DNA of 64,000 bases from Nocardia jejuensis NBRC 103114 (GCF_001613145.1 NZ_BDBU01000030.1:62001-126000); one strand, 5' to 3'. Shown: positions 23,007-31,931, numbered from the stretch's first letter. A program made the numbers and translations. The notes: generated from the letters alone by a model not told the origin.

Positions 23007-24212
23007 ATGGCGAACAAGGTCTACGTCGTCGGCGTCGGCATGACGAAGTTCGAAAAGCCGGGGCGGCGCAAGAACGAAGACGGCAGCGACTGGGACTACC
23101 CGGACATGGCGCGGGAGTCGGGCACCAAGGCCCTCGCGGACGCCGGGATCGACTACCGCGAAGTCCAGGAGGCGTACGTCGGTTACGTCTACGGCGAATC
23201 CACCTCGGGCCAGCGCGCGGTGTACGAGCTGGGCATGACCGGTATCCCCGTGGTCAACGTCAACAACAACTGCTCCACCGGATCGACCGCGCTCTACCTT
23301 GCGGCACAGTCGATTCGGGGCGGCCTCGCGGACTGCACCCTGGCGCTCGGCTTCGAGAAGATGCAGCCGGGTTCGCTCGGTTCCACCTGGGACGACCGCG
23401 AACAGCCGATGGCGCGGCACATCATGGCGCTGGCGGAGATCTCCGAAGTGCTCTTCCCGGTGGCGCCGTGGATGTTCGGCGCGGCCGGCCGTGAGCACAT
23501 GGAGAAGTACGGCACCACCCGCGAGCACTTCGCCAAGATCGGCTACAAGAACCACAAGCATTCGGTGAACAACCCGTATTCGCAGTTCCAGGACGAGTAT
23601 TCGCTCGACGACATCCTGGGCTCGCGGATGATCTACGACCCGCTCACCAAGCTGCAGTGCTCGCCGACCTCCGACGGTTCCGGCGCGGTCATCCTGGCCT
23701 CGGAGGACTTCGTGGATCGCCACGACCTCTCGCGTCAGGCCGTGGAGATCGTCGGTCAGGTCATGACCACCGACTATCAGTCCACCTTCGACGGCACCGC
23801 CAAGAACCTCATCGGCTACGACATGAATGTCCAAGCGGCCGAGAAGGTGTACGCGCAGGCCGGGCTCGGCCCGGAGGACTTCCAGGTCATCGAGCTGCAC
23901 GATTGCTTCTCCGCCAACGAGCTGCTGCTGTACGAGGCGCTCGGGCTGGCCAAGGAGGGCGAGGCCGGACTGCTCATCGACGCCGGGCAGACCACCTACG
24001 GCGGCAAGTGGGTCGTGAACCCCTCGGGCGGGCTCATCTCCAAGGGGCACCCCCTGGGCGCGACGGGCCTGGCCCAGTGCAGCGAGCTCACCTGGCAGCT
24101 GCGCGGCACCGCCGACAAGCGTCAGGTGGACAACGTCACCGCCGCGCTGCAGCACAACATCGGTCTCGGCGGCGCGGCGGTCATCGCGGCCTACCAGCGC
24201 GCAGACCGCTGA
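23007..24212 (+). CDS. Thiolase-like lipid-transfer protein (SCP-x type)
   Basis: Protein of 401 aa of the Ltp/SCP-x thiolase group, which cleaves or retro-aldol-cleaves CoA thioesters of branched or sterol side chains. The nucleophile is Cys89 in NVNNNCSTGSTALYLA; downstream are VIELHDCFSANE, GHPLGATG with a catalytic His, and HNIGLGGAAV, where classical thiolases have a second Cys and SCP-x types have HNIG. AGGAG lies 4 nt before ATG 23007. It is the first gene of an operon with an SRPBCC protein, a double-hotdog hydratase, an SDR and an acyl-CoA dehydrogenase, i.e. a beta-oxidation-like set. Confidence 0.88.
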   Translation: MANKVYVVGVGMTKFEKPGRRKNEDGSDWDYPDMARESGTKALADAGIDYREVQEAYVGYVYGESTSGQRAVYELGMTGIPVVNVNNNCSTGSTALYLAAQSIRGGLADCTLALGFEKMQPGSLGSTWDDREQPMARHIMALAEISEVLFPVAPWMFGAAGREHMEKYGTTREHFAKIGYKNHKHSVNNPYSQFQDEYSLDDILGSRMIYDPLTKLQCSPTSDGSGAVILASEDFVDRHDLSRQAVEIVGQVMTTDYQSTFDGTAKNLIGYDMNVQAAEKVYAQAGLGPEDFQVIELHDCFSANELLLYEALGLAKEGEAGLLIDAGQTTYGGKWVVNPSGGLISKGHPLGATGLAQCSELTWQLRGTADKRQVDNVTAALQHNIGLGGAAVIAAYQRADR

Positions 24213-24276
24213 ATCTGTTCCCACTCAACATTTTTCGCCGCTGCGGCGGTAACCCTGCTTTCGGAAAGAGAAGATC

Positions 24277-24714
24277 ATGGGACACATCGAAGCCTCCCGC
24301 GCCCTGAACGCCACCCCCGAGGCCCTCTGGGCCGTGGTCTCGGATCCGCAGACCTGGGACAAGTGGTTCTCCATCCACGAGCGCTGGATGGAGGAGCCGC
24401 CGGCCGTGCTGGCGCCGGGCGCGAAGCTGGTCGCCAAGATCCTCATGCTCGGTATGGCCAACAAGATCGAATGGGTCGTCGAGAGCGTCGACGCCCCGAA
24501 TCGCCTGGTGCTGGGCGGTACCGGAATGGCCGGTGTGAAGGTGAAGTTCTCCTTCGACATCGTGCCCGAGGGCGAAGGCAGCACGTTCTCGGTCTCGGGT
24601 GACTTCGAGGGCGCGCTGATCAAGGGCGCGCTGGGCAAGGCGGTCGAGAAGGACGGCCTGAATCAGCTGGACAAGACCCTCACCGCCCTCGACTCGCTGG
24701 CCACGGCGGCCTGA
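24277..24714 (+). CDS. SRPBCC (START/polyketide-cyclase-like) protein
   Basis: Protein of 145 aa with the helix-grip pattern: N-terminal strand GHIEASRALNATPEALWAVV, the SDPQTWDKWFSIHERW segment, and a long C-terminal helix (KDGLNQLDKTLTALDSL). Family members bind hydrophobic ligands or act as cyclases/hydratases. It lies 64 bp after the thiolase gene and 1 nt before the hotdog gene, so it is within the operon. A role in holding or presenting the acyl substrate is possible. No catalytic residue can be assigned. Confidence 0.8.
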   Translation: MGHIEASRALNATPEALWAVVSDPQTWDKWFSIHERWMEEPPAVLAPGAKLVAKILMLGMANKIEWVVESVDAPNRLVLGGTGMAGVKVKFSFDIVPEGEGSTFSVSGDFEGALIKGALGKAVEKDGLNQLDKTLTALDSLATAA

Positions 24715-24715
24715 G

Positions 24716-25579
24716 ATGGCCGACGCCACAGTCGTATTCGACGAGACCGGGCTCGGCACCTGGTGCGACGAGGAGCGGTTCGAGGTCACCCGGGAGCGGA
24801 TCGCCGAATACGCGGCCGCGACCAACGATCCCATCGCCGAGCACCTGAAAGGTGATGTCGCACCACCGGTCTTCGCCATCGTGCCGGTCTTCGAGGCCAT
24901 GATGATGCCCGTCATCGACGTCGCCCCGATGGACATCTTCGGCCGGGTCGTGCACGGGGAGCAGGACTTCCACTTCCACCGCCCGATCCGTCCCGGCGAC
25001 CGGCTGGTCTCCCGCGCCAAGGCCATCGGCTTCGAGGGCAAGGAGAACGGCACCACCATCACCATCCTCATCGAATGCCGCGCGCAGGACGGGGAACTGG
25101 TCAACGAGCAGTACCTGACCGCCTTCTTCCGGAACATCGATGTGGGCAAGCGGGTCGGCGACGCCGCGCCCGCGCACCGGTTCGATCAGTCGCTGCTGGA
25201 CCAGCCGCCGCTGGCCACCGCGACGGCGCACGTGGACGAGGATCAGACGTTCCGGTACTCGCCGGCATCGGGTGATCCGGTCCCGCTGCACCTGGACGAA
25301 CAGGTGGCCAAGGACGCCGGTCTGCCCGGCATCATCGCGCACGGGCTGTGCACGATGGCCATGTCCTCCTGGGGTGTGCTCACGGAGCTGGCCGGCTCGG
25401 ATGTGGCTCGGCTGCAACGCTTCGCGGTCCGCTTCTCCAAGCTGGTGTTCCCGGGCGACGACCTGCAGACCCAGATCTGGAAGGTCGGCTCGGAGAACGG
25501 GGTCACCACCTACGCCTTCCGCACGGTGCGCGGCGACGACGTCGTCCTGGGTGACGGCGTCGCGGAAATCAAGGACTGA
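24716..25579 (+). CDS. MaoC-like double-hotdog enoyl-CoA hydratase
   Basis: Protein of 287 aa with two hotdog halves. The C-terminal half contains the hydratase-2 signature region SGDPVPLHLD, with the Asp and His expected for (R)-specific hydration of trans-2-enoyl-CoA, then GLPGIIAHGLCTMAM. The N-terminal half (FHFHRPIRPGDRLVSRAKAI) is degenerate, as is usual in MFE-2-type and mycobacterial Hsd4-like hydratases. Starts 1 nt after the preceding stop, indicating coupling. Together with the following MFE-2-like SDR it would supply the hydratase and dehydrogenase steps of one beta-oxidation turn. Confidence 0.88.
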   Translation: MADATVVFDETGLGTWCDEERFEVTRERIAEYAAATNDPIAEHLKGDVAPPVFAIVPVFEAMMMPVIDVAPMDIFGRVVHGEQDFHFHRPIRPGDRLVSRAKAIGFEGKENGTTITILIECRAQDGELVNEQYLTAFFRNIDVGKRVGDAAPAHRFDQSLLDQPPLATATAHVDEDQTFRYSPASGDPVPLHLDEQVAKDAGLPGIIAHGLCTMAMSSWGVLTELAGSDVARLQRFAVRFSKLVFPGDDLQTQIWKVGSENGVTTYAFRTVRGDDVVLGDGVAEIKD

Positions 25580-25588
25580 CATGTCTTT

Positions 25589-25624
25589 CCGCGAGGGTGC
25601 GCCGAAGCCGACGCGCCCTCGCGG
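25589..25624 (+). other. Hairpin between hydratase and SDR genes
   Basis: CCGCGAGGG (25589-25597) pairs with CCCTCGCGG (25616-25624), with partial inner pairing. It sits inside the operon, so it may be an attenuating or mRNA-processing/stability element rather than an end of transcription. Confidence 0.5.
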
Positions 25625-25650
25625 CCATATCTTTTCGATTGGAGAGTTCG

Positions 25651-26529
25651 ATGGGTGCACTCGAGGGACGGGTTGCCGTCATCACGGGAGCCGGACGCGG
25701 CATCGGCCGTGAGCACGCACTGCTGTTCGCCCGGGAGGGCGCCCTGATCGTGGTGAACGATCTGGGCGGCAGCAATGCCGGAGAGGGCGTCGATTCCGGG
25801 CCCGCGCACGAGGTCGCGCAGGAGATCATCGCCGCAGGGGGGCGGGCGATCGCCAACACCGACAACGTCGCCGACTGGCAGGGCGCGAAGAACCTGATCG
25901 ATCAGGCGGTGTCGGAGTTCGGGCGGCTCGATGTCGTGGTGAACAACGCCGGCATCCTGCGCGACGCGTTCGTCGCGGGAATGGATGAGGCGCAGTGGGA
26001 TTCGGTCATCGCGGTGCACCTCAAGGGGCACGCGGCGGTGCTGCGGCACGCGGCCGGGTACTGGAAGGACCAGTCCAAGGCGGGCAATCAGCCGAACGCG
26101 GCCGTGATCAACACCGCCTCGGCCTCGGGCGTCACCGTGCCCAACGCGGGGCAGGGCAATTACGGCGCGGCCAAGGCGGGGATCGCCGCGCTCACCCTGG
26201 TCGCGGCCGATGAGCTGGGCCGATACGGTGTCCGTGTCAATGCCATCGCGCCCATCGCGCGCACCCGTCTGACCCTGGCCACGCCGGGTATGGGCGAGAT
26301 GATGGCCGCGGAGGCCGCGTCCCTGGAAGAGGGCGAGTTCGATGCCTTCAGTCCGGCCAATATCTCCCCGGTGGTGGCGTACCTCGCCACCGAGAAGTGC
26401 CCGATCACCGGCAAGGTGTTCGCGGTGCAGGGCGGAGCCATCTCCGAACTGGCCGGGTGGCACGACGTGAAGACCATCGAGACCGAGGGGCCGTGGTCGA
26501 TCGACGACATCGGCTCGCGGCTGCCCTAG
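25651..26529 (+). CDS. SDR, 3-hydroxyacyl-CoA dehydrogenase of MFE-2 type
   Basis: Protein of 292 aa. Cofactor loop TGAGRGIGRE (12-21), acidic NAD-selecting segment VVNDLGG, NNAG (98-101), catalytic Ser in INTASASG, Tyr171 and Lys175 (NYGAAK). The REHALLFAREGALIVVNDLGG context is characteristic of the (3R)-hydroxyacyl-CoA dehydrogenase domain of multifunctional enzyme 2 / 17-beta-HSD4. GGAGAG lies 4 nt before ATG 25651. With the preceding hotdog hydratase it forms the split equivalent of MFE-2. The C-terminal 50 residues extend past the core and end SIDDIGSRLP. Confidence 0.9.
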   Translation: MGALEGRVAVITGAGRGIGREHALLFAREGALIVVNDLGGSNAGEGVDSGPAHEVAQEIIAAGGRAIANTDNVADWQGAKNLIDQAVSEFGRLDVVVNNAGILRDAFVAGMDEAQWDSVIAVHLKGHAAVLRHAAGYWKDQSKAGNQPNAAVINTASASGVTVPNAGQGNYGAAKAGIAALTLVAADELGRYGVRVNAIAPIARTRLTLATPGMGEMMAAEAASLEEGEFDAFSPANISPVVAYLATEKCPITGKVFAVQGGAISELAGWHDVKTIETEGPWSIDDIGSRLP

Positions 26530-26588
26530 CAGGCTGTTTCGGCACGGCTGCTCGAGGACTACTGCCCCGACAAGGAAGGCGAACGACG

Positions 26589-27854
26589 ATGTTCGAATGG
26601 TCCGAGACCGATGTGATGATCCGCGACGCGGTGCGCGGTTTCATCGACAAGGAGATCCGCCCCCATCTGGACGAGCTGGACAGCGGCGAGATGTCGCCGT
26701 ATCCGATCATCCGGAAGCTGTTCTCCGAGTTCGGGATCGATGCTCTCGGCGAAGACGCGATCACCAAACTGCTTGCGCGCCAGCGCAAGCGTGAGGAGGC
26801 GCTCGCCGCCGGGGAGCCGCTGCCGGAGAAGAAGGAGAAGTCCGGCGGATCCGGCGGCGGGCCGTTCGACGGTCAGGAATCGCTGATGGCGGTGCTGGTC
26901 GGTGAATTGTCCGGCGTCTGCATGGGTCTGGTCACCGCCATGGGCGTGAGCATCGGGCTCGGCGCGACCACCATCATGTCGCGCGGCACCCTGGCCCAGA
27001 AAGAACGCTGGCTGACCGACATCGTGACCATGAAAAAGGTTGCGGCATGGGCGATCACCGAACCGGACTCCGGCTCGGACGCCTTCGGCGGCATGAAGAC
27101 CTACGTGCGCCGCGACGGTGAGGACTACATCCTCAACGGGCAGAAGACCTTCATCACCAACGGTCCGTACGCCGACACCGTGGTGGTCTACGCCAAGCTC
27201 GACGAGGGCGACGGCGCCGACAAGCGGGACCGCAAGGTGCTGACCTTCGTGCTGGACAAGGGCATGGAGGGCTTCGCGCAGGGCAAGCCGTTCCGCAAGA
27301 TGGGCCTGCACGCCTCGCCGACCGGTGAACTGTTCTTCGACAATGTCCGCCTCGGTCGCGACCGGCTGCTGGGGGAGACCGAGGAGCACAAGGGCGGTGA
27401 CGGACGCGAAAGCGCCCGTTCGTCTTTCACCGCCGAGCGGATCGGCGTCGCGTTCATGGCGCTGGGCATCATCAACGAATGCCACCGGCTGTGCCTGGAT
27501 TACGCGAAGAACCGCAAGCTGTGGGGTCAGGAGATCGGCCGCTTCCAGCTGGTGCAACTCAAGCTCGCCAAGATCGAGATCGCGCGAATCAATGTGCAGA
27601 ACATGGTGTTCAACGCCCTGGAACGCTCCCGCGCGGGCAAGCCGCCGACCCTGGCGGAGGCCTCGGCCATGAAGCTGTACAGCTCCGAGGCCGCCACCGA
27701 TGTGGCCATGGAGGCGGTACAGCTGTTCGGCGGCAACGGATACATGACCGAGTACCGCGTGGAGCAACTCGCTCGCGACGCCAAGTCGCTGATGATCTAC
27801 GCCGGCAGCAACGAGATCCAGGTGACCCACGTCGCCAAGGGTCTGCTCGGCTGA
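26589..27854 (+). CDS. Acyl-CoA dehydrogenase with charged insert
   Basis: FAD flavoprotein of 421 aa. Signatures: AWAITEPDSGSDAFGGMKT, LNGQKTFITNGPYAD, GLHASPTGELFFDNVRL and LFGGNGYMTEY. The C-terminal loop reads IYAGSNEIQ, with Ala where medium-chain enzymes have the catalytic Glu, so the base is probably the Glu in FTAERIGVAF, as in isovaleryl/long-chain types (inference). Residues about 60-95 form a Lys/Glu/Gly-rich insert (RKREEALAAGEPLPEKKEK and following) between the N-terminal helices. It closes the operon and would catalyse the first step of the pathway. A 14-bp hairpin follows. Confidence 0.93.
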   Translation: MFEWSETDVMIRDAVRGFIDKEIRPHLDELDSGEMSPYPIIRKLFSEFGIDALGEDAITKLLARQRKREEALAAGEPLPEKKEKSGGSGGGPFDGQESLMAVLVGELSGVCMGLVTAMGVSIGLGATTIMSRGTLAQKERWLTDIVTMKKVAAWAITEPDSGSDAFGGMKTYVRRDGEDYILNGQKTFITNGPYADTVVVYAKLDEGDGADKRDRKVLTFVLDKGMEGFAQGKPFRKMGLHASPTGELFFDNVRLGRDRLLGETEEHKGGDGRESARSSFTAERIGVAFMALGIINECHRLCLDYAKNRKLWGQEIGRFQLVQLKLAKIEIARINVQNMVFNALERSRAGKPPTLAEASAMKLYSSEAATDVAMEAVQLFGGNGYMTEYRVEQLARDAKSLMIYAGSNEIQVTHVAKGLLG

Positions 27855-27863
27855 GCGCAGACG

Positions 27864-27894
27864 CCGGTGCCGTGCGGGGACCGCACGGCACCGG
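27864..27894 (+). terminator. Terminator hairpin of the acyl-CoA operon
   Basis: A perfect 14-bp stem (27864-27877 with 27881-27894) with a GGA loop, starting 9 nt after the stop codon. There is no U-tract. Confidence 0.75.
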
Positions 27895-28062
27895 AACTCA
27901 CATCCCCGCGGTTCGATCGTGCGAAAGCCGCATGCTGCGAACACCTCTCGCAGCAACCATGCCCTCTGTCCCAGCGGCCGCATCGATCGTCGGGGTGTGC
28001 GGTGTGGTCGGTCGTGCCGAATCGGGTGCCGCGACAGGCGGACAGCCCATCGAGGAGTAGTC

Positions 28063-28944
28063 GTGACAATGTCGTCACCCCCTGCGAGAGCCGAAATTCT
28101 GGAGCGCCCAGCGCATTACGCGGGCGTCAGCACCCGCGAACTGGTGACGCGGGGCGAGGGGCCGTCGATAGTGCTGCTGCACGGGTTCGCCGACACCGCC
28201 GAGACCTGGCGCGGAGTCCTGGGAAGGCTGCCCGGGCGGAACGCGCGGGCGGTGGACGTGCTCGGATTCGGCGTGGCCGATGCGTTCGCGCCCGGACCGC
28301 TGCTGCCGCAACTGGATCGATTCGTCGACGGGGTGCTGGCCGAGACCGGTCCCGCGGTGCTGGTCGGCAATTCGCTCGGGGTCGCGGAGTCGATCCGGGC
28401 GGCGCAACGCACTCCGCATCTGGTGCTCGGCATCGTGGCGCTGGACGAGCCGACCCTGTCCGCGAACTGGCTGGCCAGGTTCTCGCGCACCGCGTTCGCG
28501 CCGAGATTGGCCCGAGTCCTGCACCGGGTGCGCATGCCCGCACGGCCCACCCGGTGGCTGGTGGAGAACGGCCTGCGCGTGCTGCTCTACGGCAGCCCGC
28601 GCCGGGCCGATCGACACCTCATGCGGCTGTGGGGAGACCGCTACGGCACCACCACGGGCCTCGCCTGGATGGCCGAGCACGCAGTGCGTTTCGCCCACGA
28701 GTCGGTGTCGGGCTACACCCCCGACCCGGTGCACTGCCCCGTTCTGGTCGTGCACGGCCGCCGGGACCGCATCATTCCGGTGCAGTCCGGCCGCGCTCTG
28801 CACGCCATGGTTCCGGGCAGTTCCCTGATCGTCCTGCCCGATGCCGGGCACTGCCCACAACTCGACGACCCTGCCGGAACCGCCGTGCTGATAACAGATT
28901 TCATCGATCGGCGGCTGTCCGCGCGGCACGGAGAGGTCGGCTGA
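28063..28944 (+). CDS. Alpha/beta hydrolase
   Basis: Protein of 293 aa. Oxyanion motif HGFADT (from residue 40), nucleophile GNSLG (Ser104), acid in VHGRRDRIIPV and His in DAGHCPQ are all in place. The cap region is basic (ARVLHRVRMPARPTRW). GTG 28063 is preferred: GAGGAG is 5 nt upstream of it and 11 nt upstream of ATG 28069. A possible 42-codon frame (27932-28060) ends 2 nt before the start. It lies behind the operon terminator, so it has its own promoter. Substrate unknown; the neighbourhood suggests lipid esters or a CoA-pathway intermediate. Confidence 0.85.
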   Translation: MTMSSPPARAEILERPAHYAGVSTRELVTRGEGPSIVLLHGFADTAETWRGVLGRLPGRNARAVDVLGFGVADAFAPGPLLPQLDRFVDGVLAETGPAVLVGNSLGVAESIRAAQRTPHLVLGIVALDEPTLSANWLARFSRTAFAPRLARVLHRVRMPARPTRWLVENGLRVLLYGSPRRADRHLMRLWGDRYGTTTGLAWMAEHAVRFAHESVSGYTPDPVHCPVLVVHGRRDRIIPVQSGRALHAMVPGSSLIVLPDAGHCPQLDDPAGTAVLITDFIDRRLSARHGEVG

Positions 28945-29151
28945 ACGACCATCGAGGAACAGCCGAGGCGCGAGCATCCGGACGCGCCCCGGCACCCGGC
29001 CGAGTGCACCCGATCCCGCCGGACTCGCGTTCGGGCGACGACCTCGTTTGCCGAATCGCTCACGCGGAGTGCGGCATTCGTGAACCCGTCGCTCGGGCGC
29101 CTGTGGCCCACCGGTGCGCGTTCGGACACGCCGTGGATCGCGTCGGACGGG

Positions 29152-30012
29152 TCAGACCGCGCGCAGGCGGGTGCGGCTGGCGTAGACGTGCTCGGCGATC
29201 AGGGTGGCGATGCGGTCCGGCGCCTCGAGCATCGGGACGTGGCCGACGTCGTGGACCAGGATGCGGTCGGCGGATTCGGGCAGTTCCTGCAGGAAGCGAC
29301 GGGCGTACGCGCGGTAGGGGATCACCCGGTCGTTCTCGCACATGAGCAGGCGCACCGGCGTGTCGAGAGTCGACATATCGGGTAGCTCCGAGGCGCGGAT
29401 GCCGCCGGCCAGCATGGGCAGCATGGCGCTGCAGTGCATCGCCGAGGTGATGGCGGCCTCGATGGCGCGGCGCGGGGCCGAGGCGGTGTTCTTGCTCAGG
29501 ATCATCGCCACGGCCTGGCGGATGGGCGCGCTGAAGGCGATGGCGTGCGGAAGATGTTTGCCGAGCTCCACCACCGGGACCAGGGACAGGAACTTGAGGC
29601 CGACCCGAATCTGCAGGGGGGACAGCGTTTGCCAGCCACCCGCCGGGGCGATTGCGGTGAGGGTGCGGGCTCGGCCGCGGCGCGCCAGTTCGAAGCCCAC
29701 CCAGCCGCCGAGCGAATTGCCCGCGATATGGCAGGTGCGCCAACCCAGCTCGTCGAGCTGATTCTCGACTCGATCGGCAAGGGCACTGACATCCAGGTAC
29801 CAGCCGTCGAAATCGGGGCCGCCCCAATGGCCGGTGAAGGCCGGAGCGAACACCTCGCAATGACTCGACATGCGCTGTGCCACCTGTTCCCAGCAGTGCG
29901 GCGACATCATGAAGCCGTGCAGCAGGAGCAGGGGATCACCGGAACCGGTGTGAAGGGCGCGCATGGGCGCGAGCGGGGTGGCGGGCGTGGGAGTGCCTGA
30001 CGTCATCGTCAT
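29152..30012 (-). CDS. Alpha/beta hydrolase
   Basis: Protein of 286 aa with HGFMMSPHCW (oxyanion side), nucleophile GNSLGG, an acidic residue in CENDRVIPY and His in DVGHVPMLE. It resembles the MhpC/EphA-like general esterase/epoxide hydrolase group. Start choice is uncertain among GTG 30015, ATG 30012 and ATG 30006; GGAAGG upstream fits 30012. It is divergent from xthA with about 60 bp between the starts, and convergent with the hydrolase at 28063. No specific substrate can be assigned. Confidence 0.82.
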   Translation of the reverse strand: MTMTSGTPTPATPLAPMRALHTGSGDPLLLLHGFMMSPHCWEQVAQRMSSHCEVFAPAFTGHWGGPDFDGWYLDVSALADRVENQLDELGWRTCHIAGNSLGGWVGFELARRGRARTLTAIAPAGGWQTLSPLQIRVGLKFLSLVPVVELGKHLPHAIAFSAPIRQAVAMILSKNTASAPRRAIEAAITSAMHCSAMLPMLAGGIRASELPDMSTLDTPVRLLMCENDRVIPYRAYARRFLQELPESADRILVHDVGHVPMLEAPDRIATLIAEHVYASRTRLRAV

Positions 30013-30076
30013 CACCCCTTCCTGGACCTCGATGTCCGCGGAGAAGGTTGTATGTCCCGCATTGTACGGTCGTACG

Positions 30077-30883
30077 GTGGCCTACATCATCTCTACAGTC
30101 AACGTGAATGGTGTGCGTGCGGCGGCGGGCAAGGGATTGCTCGCCTGGCTGGCGGATACCGAAACCGACATCGTATGCCTGCAGGAGACGCGGGCGACCG
30201 ACGAGCAAACCCGTAGCGTGCTGGCTCCCGCGCTGGACGCGGGCTGGTATCTGAGCAATGCCGAACCGGGCGTCAAGGGCCGGGCCGGGGTCGCGATCCT
30301 GTCCCGGCGCGAACCCGACGCGGTGCGGATCGGCGTGGGGGTGGACGAGGCCGGAACCTGGTCCGCCGTCGAGGAATTCGCCCCGCTCGGCCGCTACATC
30401 GAGGCCGATTTCGACGACCTCACCGTTGCCAGTGTGTACGTGCACACCGGCGAGGCCGACACCCCGATGCAGGACGAGAAGTACCGGTTCCTCGATGCCA
30501 TCGGCGCGCGGATGACCGCCATCGCACGTGACTTCGTGATCATGGGCGACTGGAACGTCGCGCACACCGAGCTGGATATCAAGAACTGGAAGGGCAACGT
30601 CAAGAACTCGGGGTTCCTGCCGCAGGAACGCGCCTGGGTGACCTCGATGCTCGCCGCCGGATATCGGGACGTGGTGCGGGACCTGCATCCCGGCGTGCCC
30701 GGACCGTACAGCTGGCACTCCTACCGCGGTCGCGCCTACGACAACGACGCCGGCTGGCGCATCGACTACCAGCTCGCGCGCGGCGAAATCGCCTCTCGCG
30801 CCAAGCAGGCCGTGGTGGAGCGCGCCGCGACCTACGCCGAGCGCTGGTCCGACCACGCGCCCGTCACGGTGCAATACCGATGA
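30077..30883 (+). CDS. xthA: Exodeoxyribonuclease III / AP endonuclease
   Basis: Protein of 268 aa in the EEP (Mg-dependent) nuclease family that incises abasic sites and trims 3' ends in base-excision repair. Motifs: NVNGVRAA, CLQETRAT with catalytic Glu, YVHTGEADTP, GDWNVAHTELD with Asp/Asn, WRIDYQL and the C-terminal SDHAPV catalytic Asp-His. GTG 30077 is chosen; TACGGT (30065-30070) lies 6 nt upstream and no ribosome site is present, so the mRNA is probably leaderless. The 3' end overlaps the RNase gene by 4 nt (ATGA). Confidence 0.93.
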   Translation: MAYIISTVNVNGVRAAAGKGLLAWLADTETDIVCLQETRATDEQTRSVLAPALDAGWYLSNAEPGVKGRAGVAILSRREPDAVRIGVGVDEAGTWSAVEEFAPLGRYIEADFDDLTVASVYVHTGEADTPMQDEKYRFLDAIGARMTAIARDFVIMGDWNVAHTELDIKNWKGNVKNSGFLPQERAWVTSMLAAGYRDVVRDLHPGVPGPYSWHSYRGRAYDNDAGWRIDYQLARGEIASRAKQAVVERAATYAERWSDHAPVTVQYR

Positions 30884-31389
30884 AGGTGTCGCCCAAGGTG
30901 CGCGCCTGGCTGCTGCTGGGAGTGGCTCTCGCACTGGTGCTGGTCGCCGTGGTCGCCTCGCGCGGCGGCGACGACCGGAGCGGGGAAACCGGCGCCAAGG
31001 CGGCGGCCACCTCGACCGCGAGCAAGAGCACCGCGCCCAAGCCCGGTGGAAGAACGCAGGCCCCCGATGCCGCCGAGCAGAGCGTCCTCGCGCCGTCCCG
31101 GGTCGCGGGCGTTCCGGGCAAGGCCTACGACACCCTCGTCGAGATCGACGCGGGGCGCTGGCCGGGTTCGGCGAACGCGCCCGGCACCAAGGGCGGGGAC
31201 ACCTGGATGAACCGCGGCCGCGATCTCCCCACTCAGGATTCGAGCGGTAAGCGAATCACCTACCAGGAGTGGGACGTCAACCCCAAACGCCGCGGCCAGG
31301 ATCGCGACGCGGAGCGCATCGTCACCGGCAGTGACGGCTCCGCCTGGTACACCGGCGACCACTACTCGACCTTCACGAGGATGCGCTGA
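30880..31389 (+). CDS. Exported guanyl-specific ribonuclease (barnase/RNase Sa family)
   Basis: Protein of 169 aa. A single hydrophobic segment (RAWLLLGVALALVLVAVV, residues 8-26) is a signal anchor or signal peptide; residues 30-70 are a Thr/Ala/Lys-rich linker. The C-terminal domain carries the microbial RNase catalytic set: Glu130 (TYQEWDV), Arg146 (ERIVTG) and His161 (TGDHYSTF), matching RNase Sa Glu54, Arg69 and His85. It hydrolyses RNA after guanosine. Overlaps xthA by 4 nt and the barstar gene by 1 nt, so the three are translationally coupled. It could act as a nutrient or antagonistic RNase outside the cell, with the inhibitor protecting the producer. Confidence 0.93.
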   Translation: MKVSPKVRAWLLLGVALALVLVAVVASRGGDDRSGETGAKAAATSTASKSTAPKPGGRTQAPDAAEQSVLAPSRVAGVPGKAYDTLVEIDAGRWPGSANAPGTKGGDTWMNRGRDLPTQDSSGKRITYQEWDVNPKRRGQDRDAERIVTGSDGSAWYTGDHYSTFTRMR

Positions 31390-31919
31390 TGAGCGAAACC
31401 GTCACGTTGTCGCAGTTCCTCTCGGCGCCGGTGGGTTCCGGCGTGCGGGGCGAAGCGCGCGCCGCCGGATCGGGCGCGCGGATCCCGGTGGTCGGGGTGC
31501 TGCCCGTGGGTGCGGCCGAATTCTCCTCCGTCCGAGGCGCGATCCCCGCGGGCTATCTCGCGCGCGAACTCCGCGGCCGCAAGATGCGCACCGTCGCGGA
31601 CCTTTTCGACGAGTTCGCCGCCGCGTTCCAATTCCCCTACTACTTCGGCCAGAACAAGGACGCCTTCGACGAATGCCTCCGCGATCTGGACGACTTCGTC
31701 GGTCCCGCCGACGGGTACGTGGTGGTGATCCGCAACGCCGCCCTCCTGCTCGCCGACCAGCCCGGGGAACGAGCCTGGTTCGCCGAGGCCGTCACCGACG
31801 CCGCCACGGTCTGGTCCACCCGCGACACCGCCTTCCGGGTGGTCCTGCAGGATGCGGCCCCCGCCGGTCTCCCCGCGACAACCCTTGCCCTGGAACCGGA
31901 TTCGGCCACAGAGTCCTGA
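31389..31919 (+). CDS. Barstar-family RNase inhibitor
   Basis: Protein of 176 aa whose second half has the barstar helix FPYYFGQNKDAFDECLRDL. Asp91 aligns with barstar Asp35, a key barnase contact; the position of barstar Asp39 is Glu95 here. The N-terminal 60 residues are longer than in classical 90-aa barstars. The start ATG shares one base with the RNase stop (TGATG), the standard arrangement for toxin-antitoxin coupling. It has no signal peptide, so it acts in the cytosol on RNase not yet exported. A 10-bp plus 5-bp hairpin follows. Confidence 0.93.
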   Translation: MSETVTLSQFLSAPVGSGVRGEARAAGSGARIPVVGVLPVGAAEFSSVRGAIPAGYLARELRGRKMRTVADLFDEFAAAFQFPYYFGQNKDAFDECLRDLDDFVGPADGYVVVIRNAALLLADQPGERAWFAEAVTDAATVWSTRDTAFRVVLQDAAPAGLPATTLALEPDSATES

Positions 31920-31931
31920 TCCCGTGCGTCC

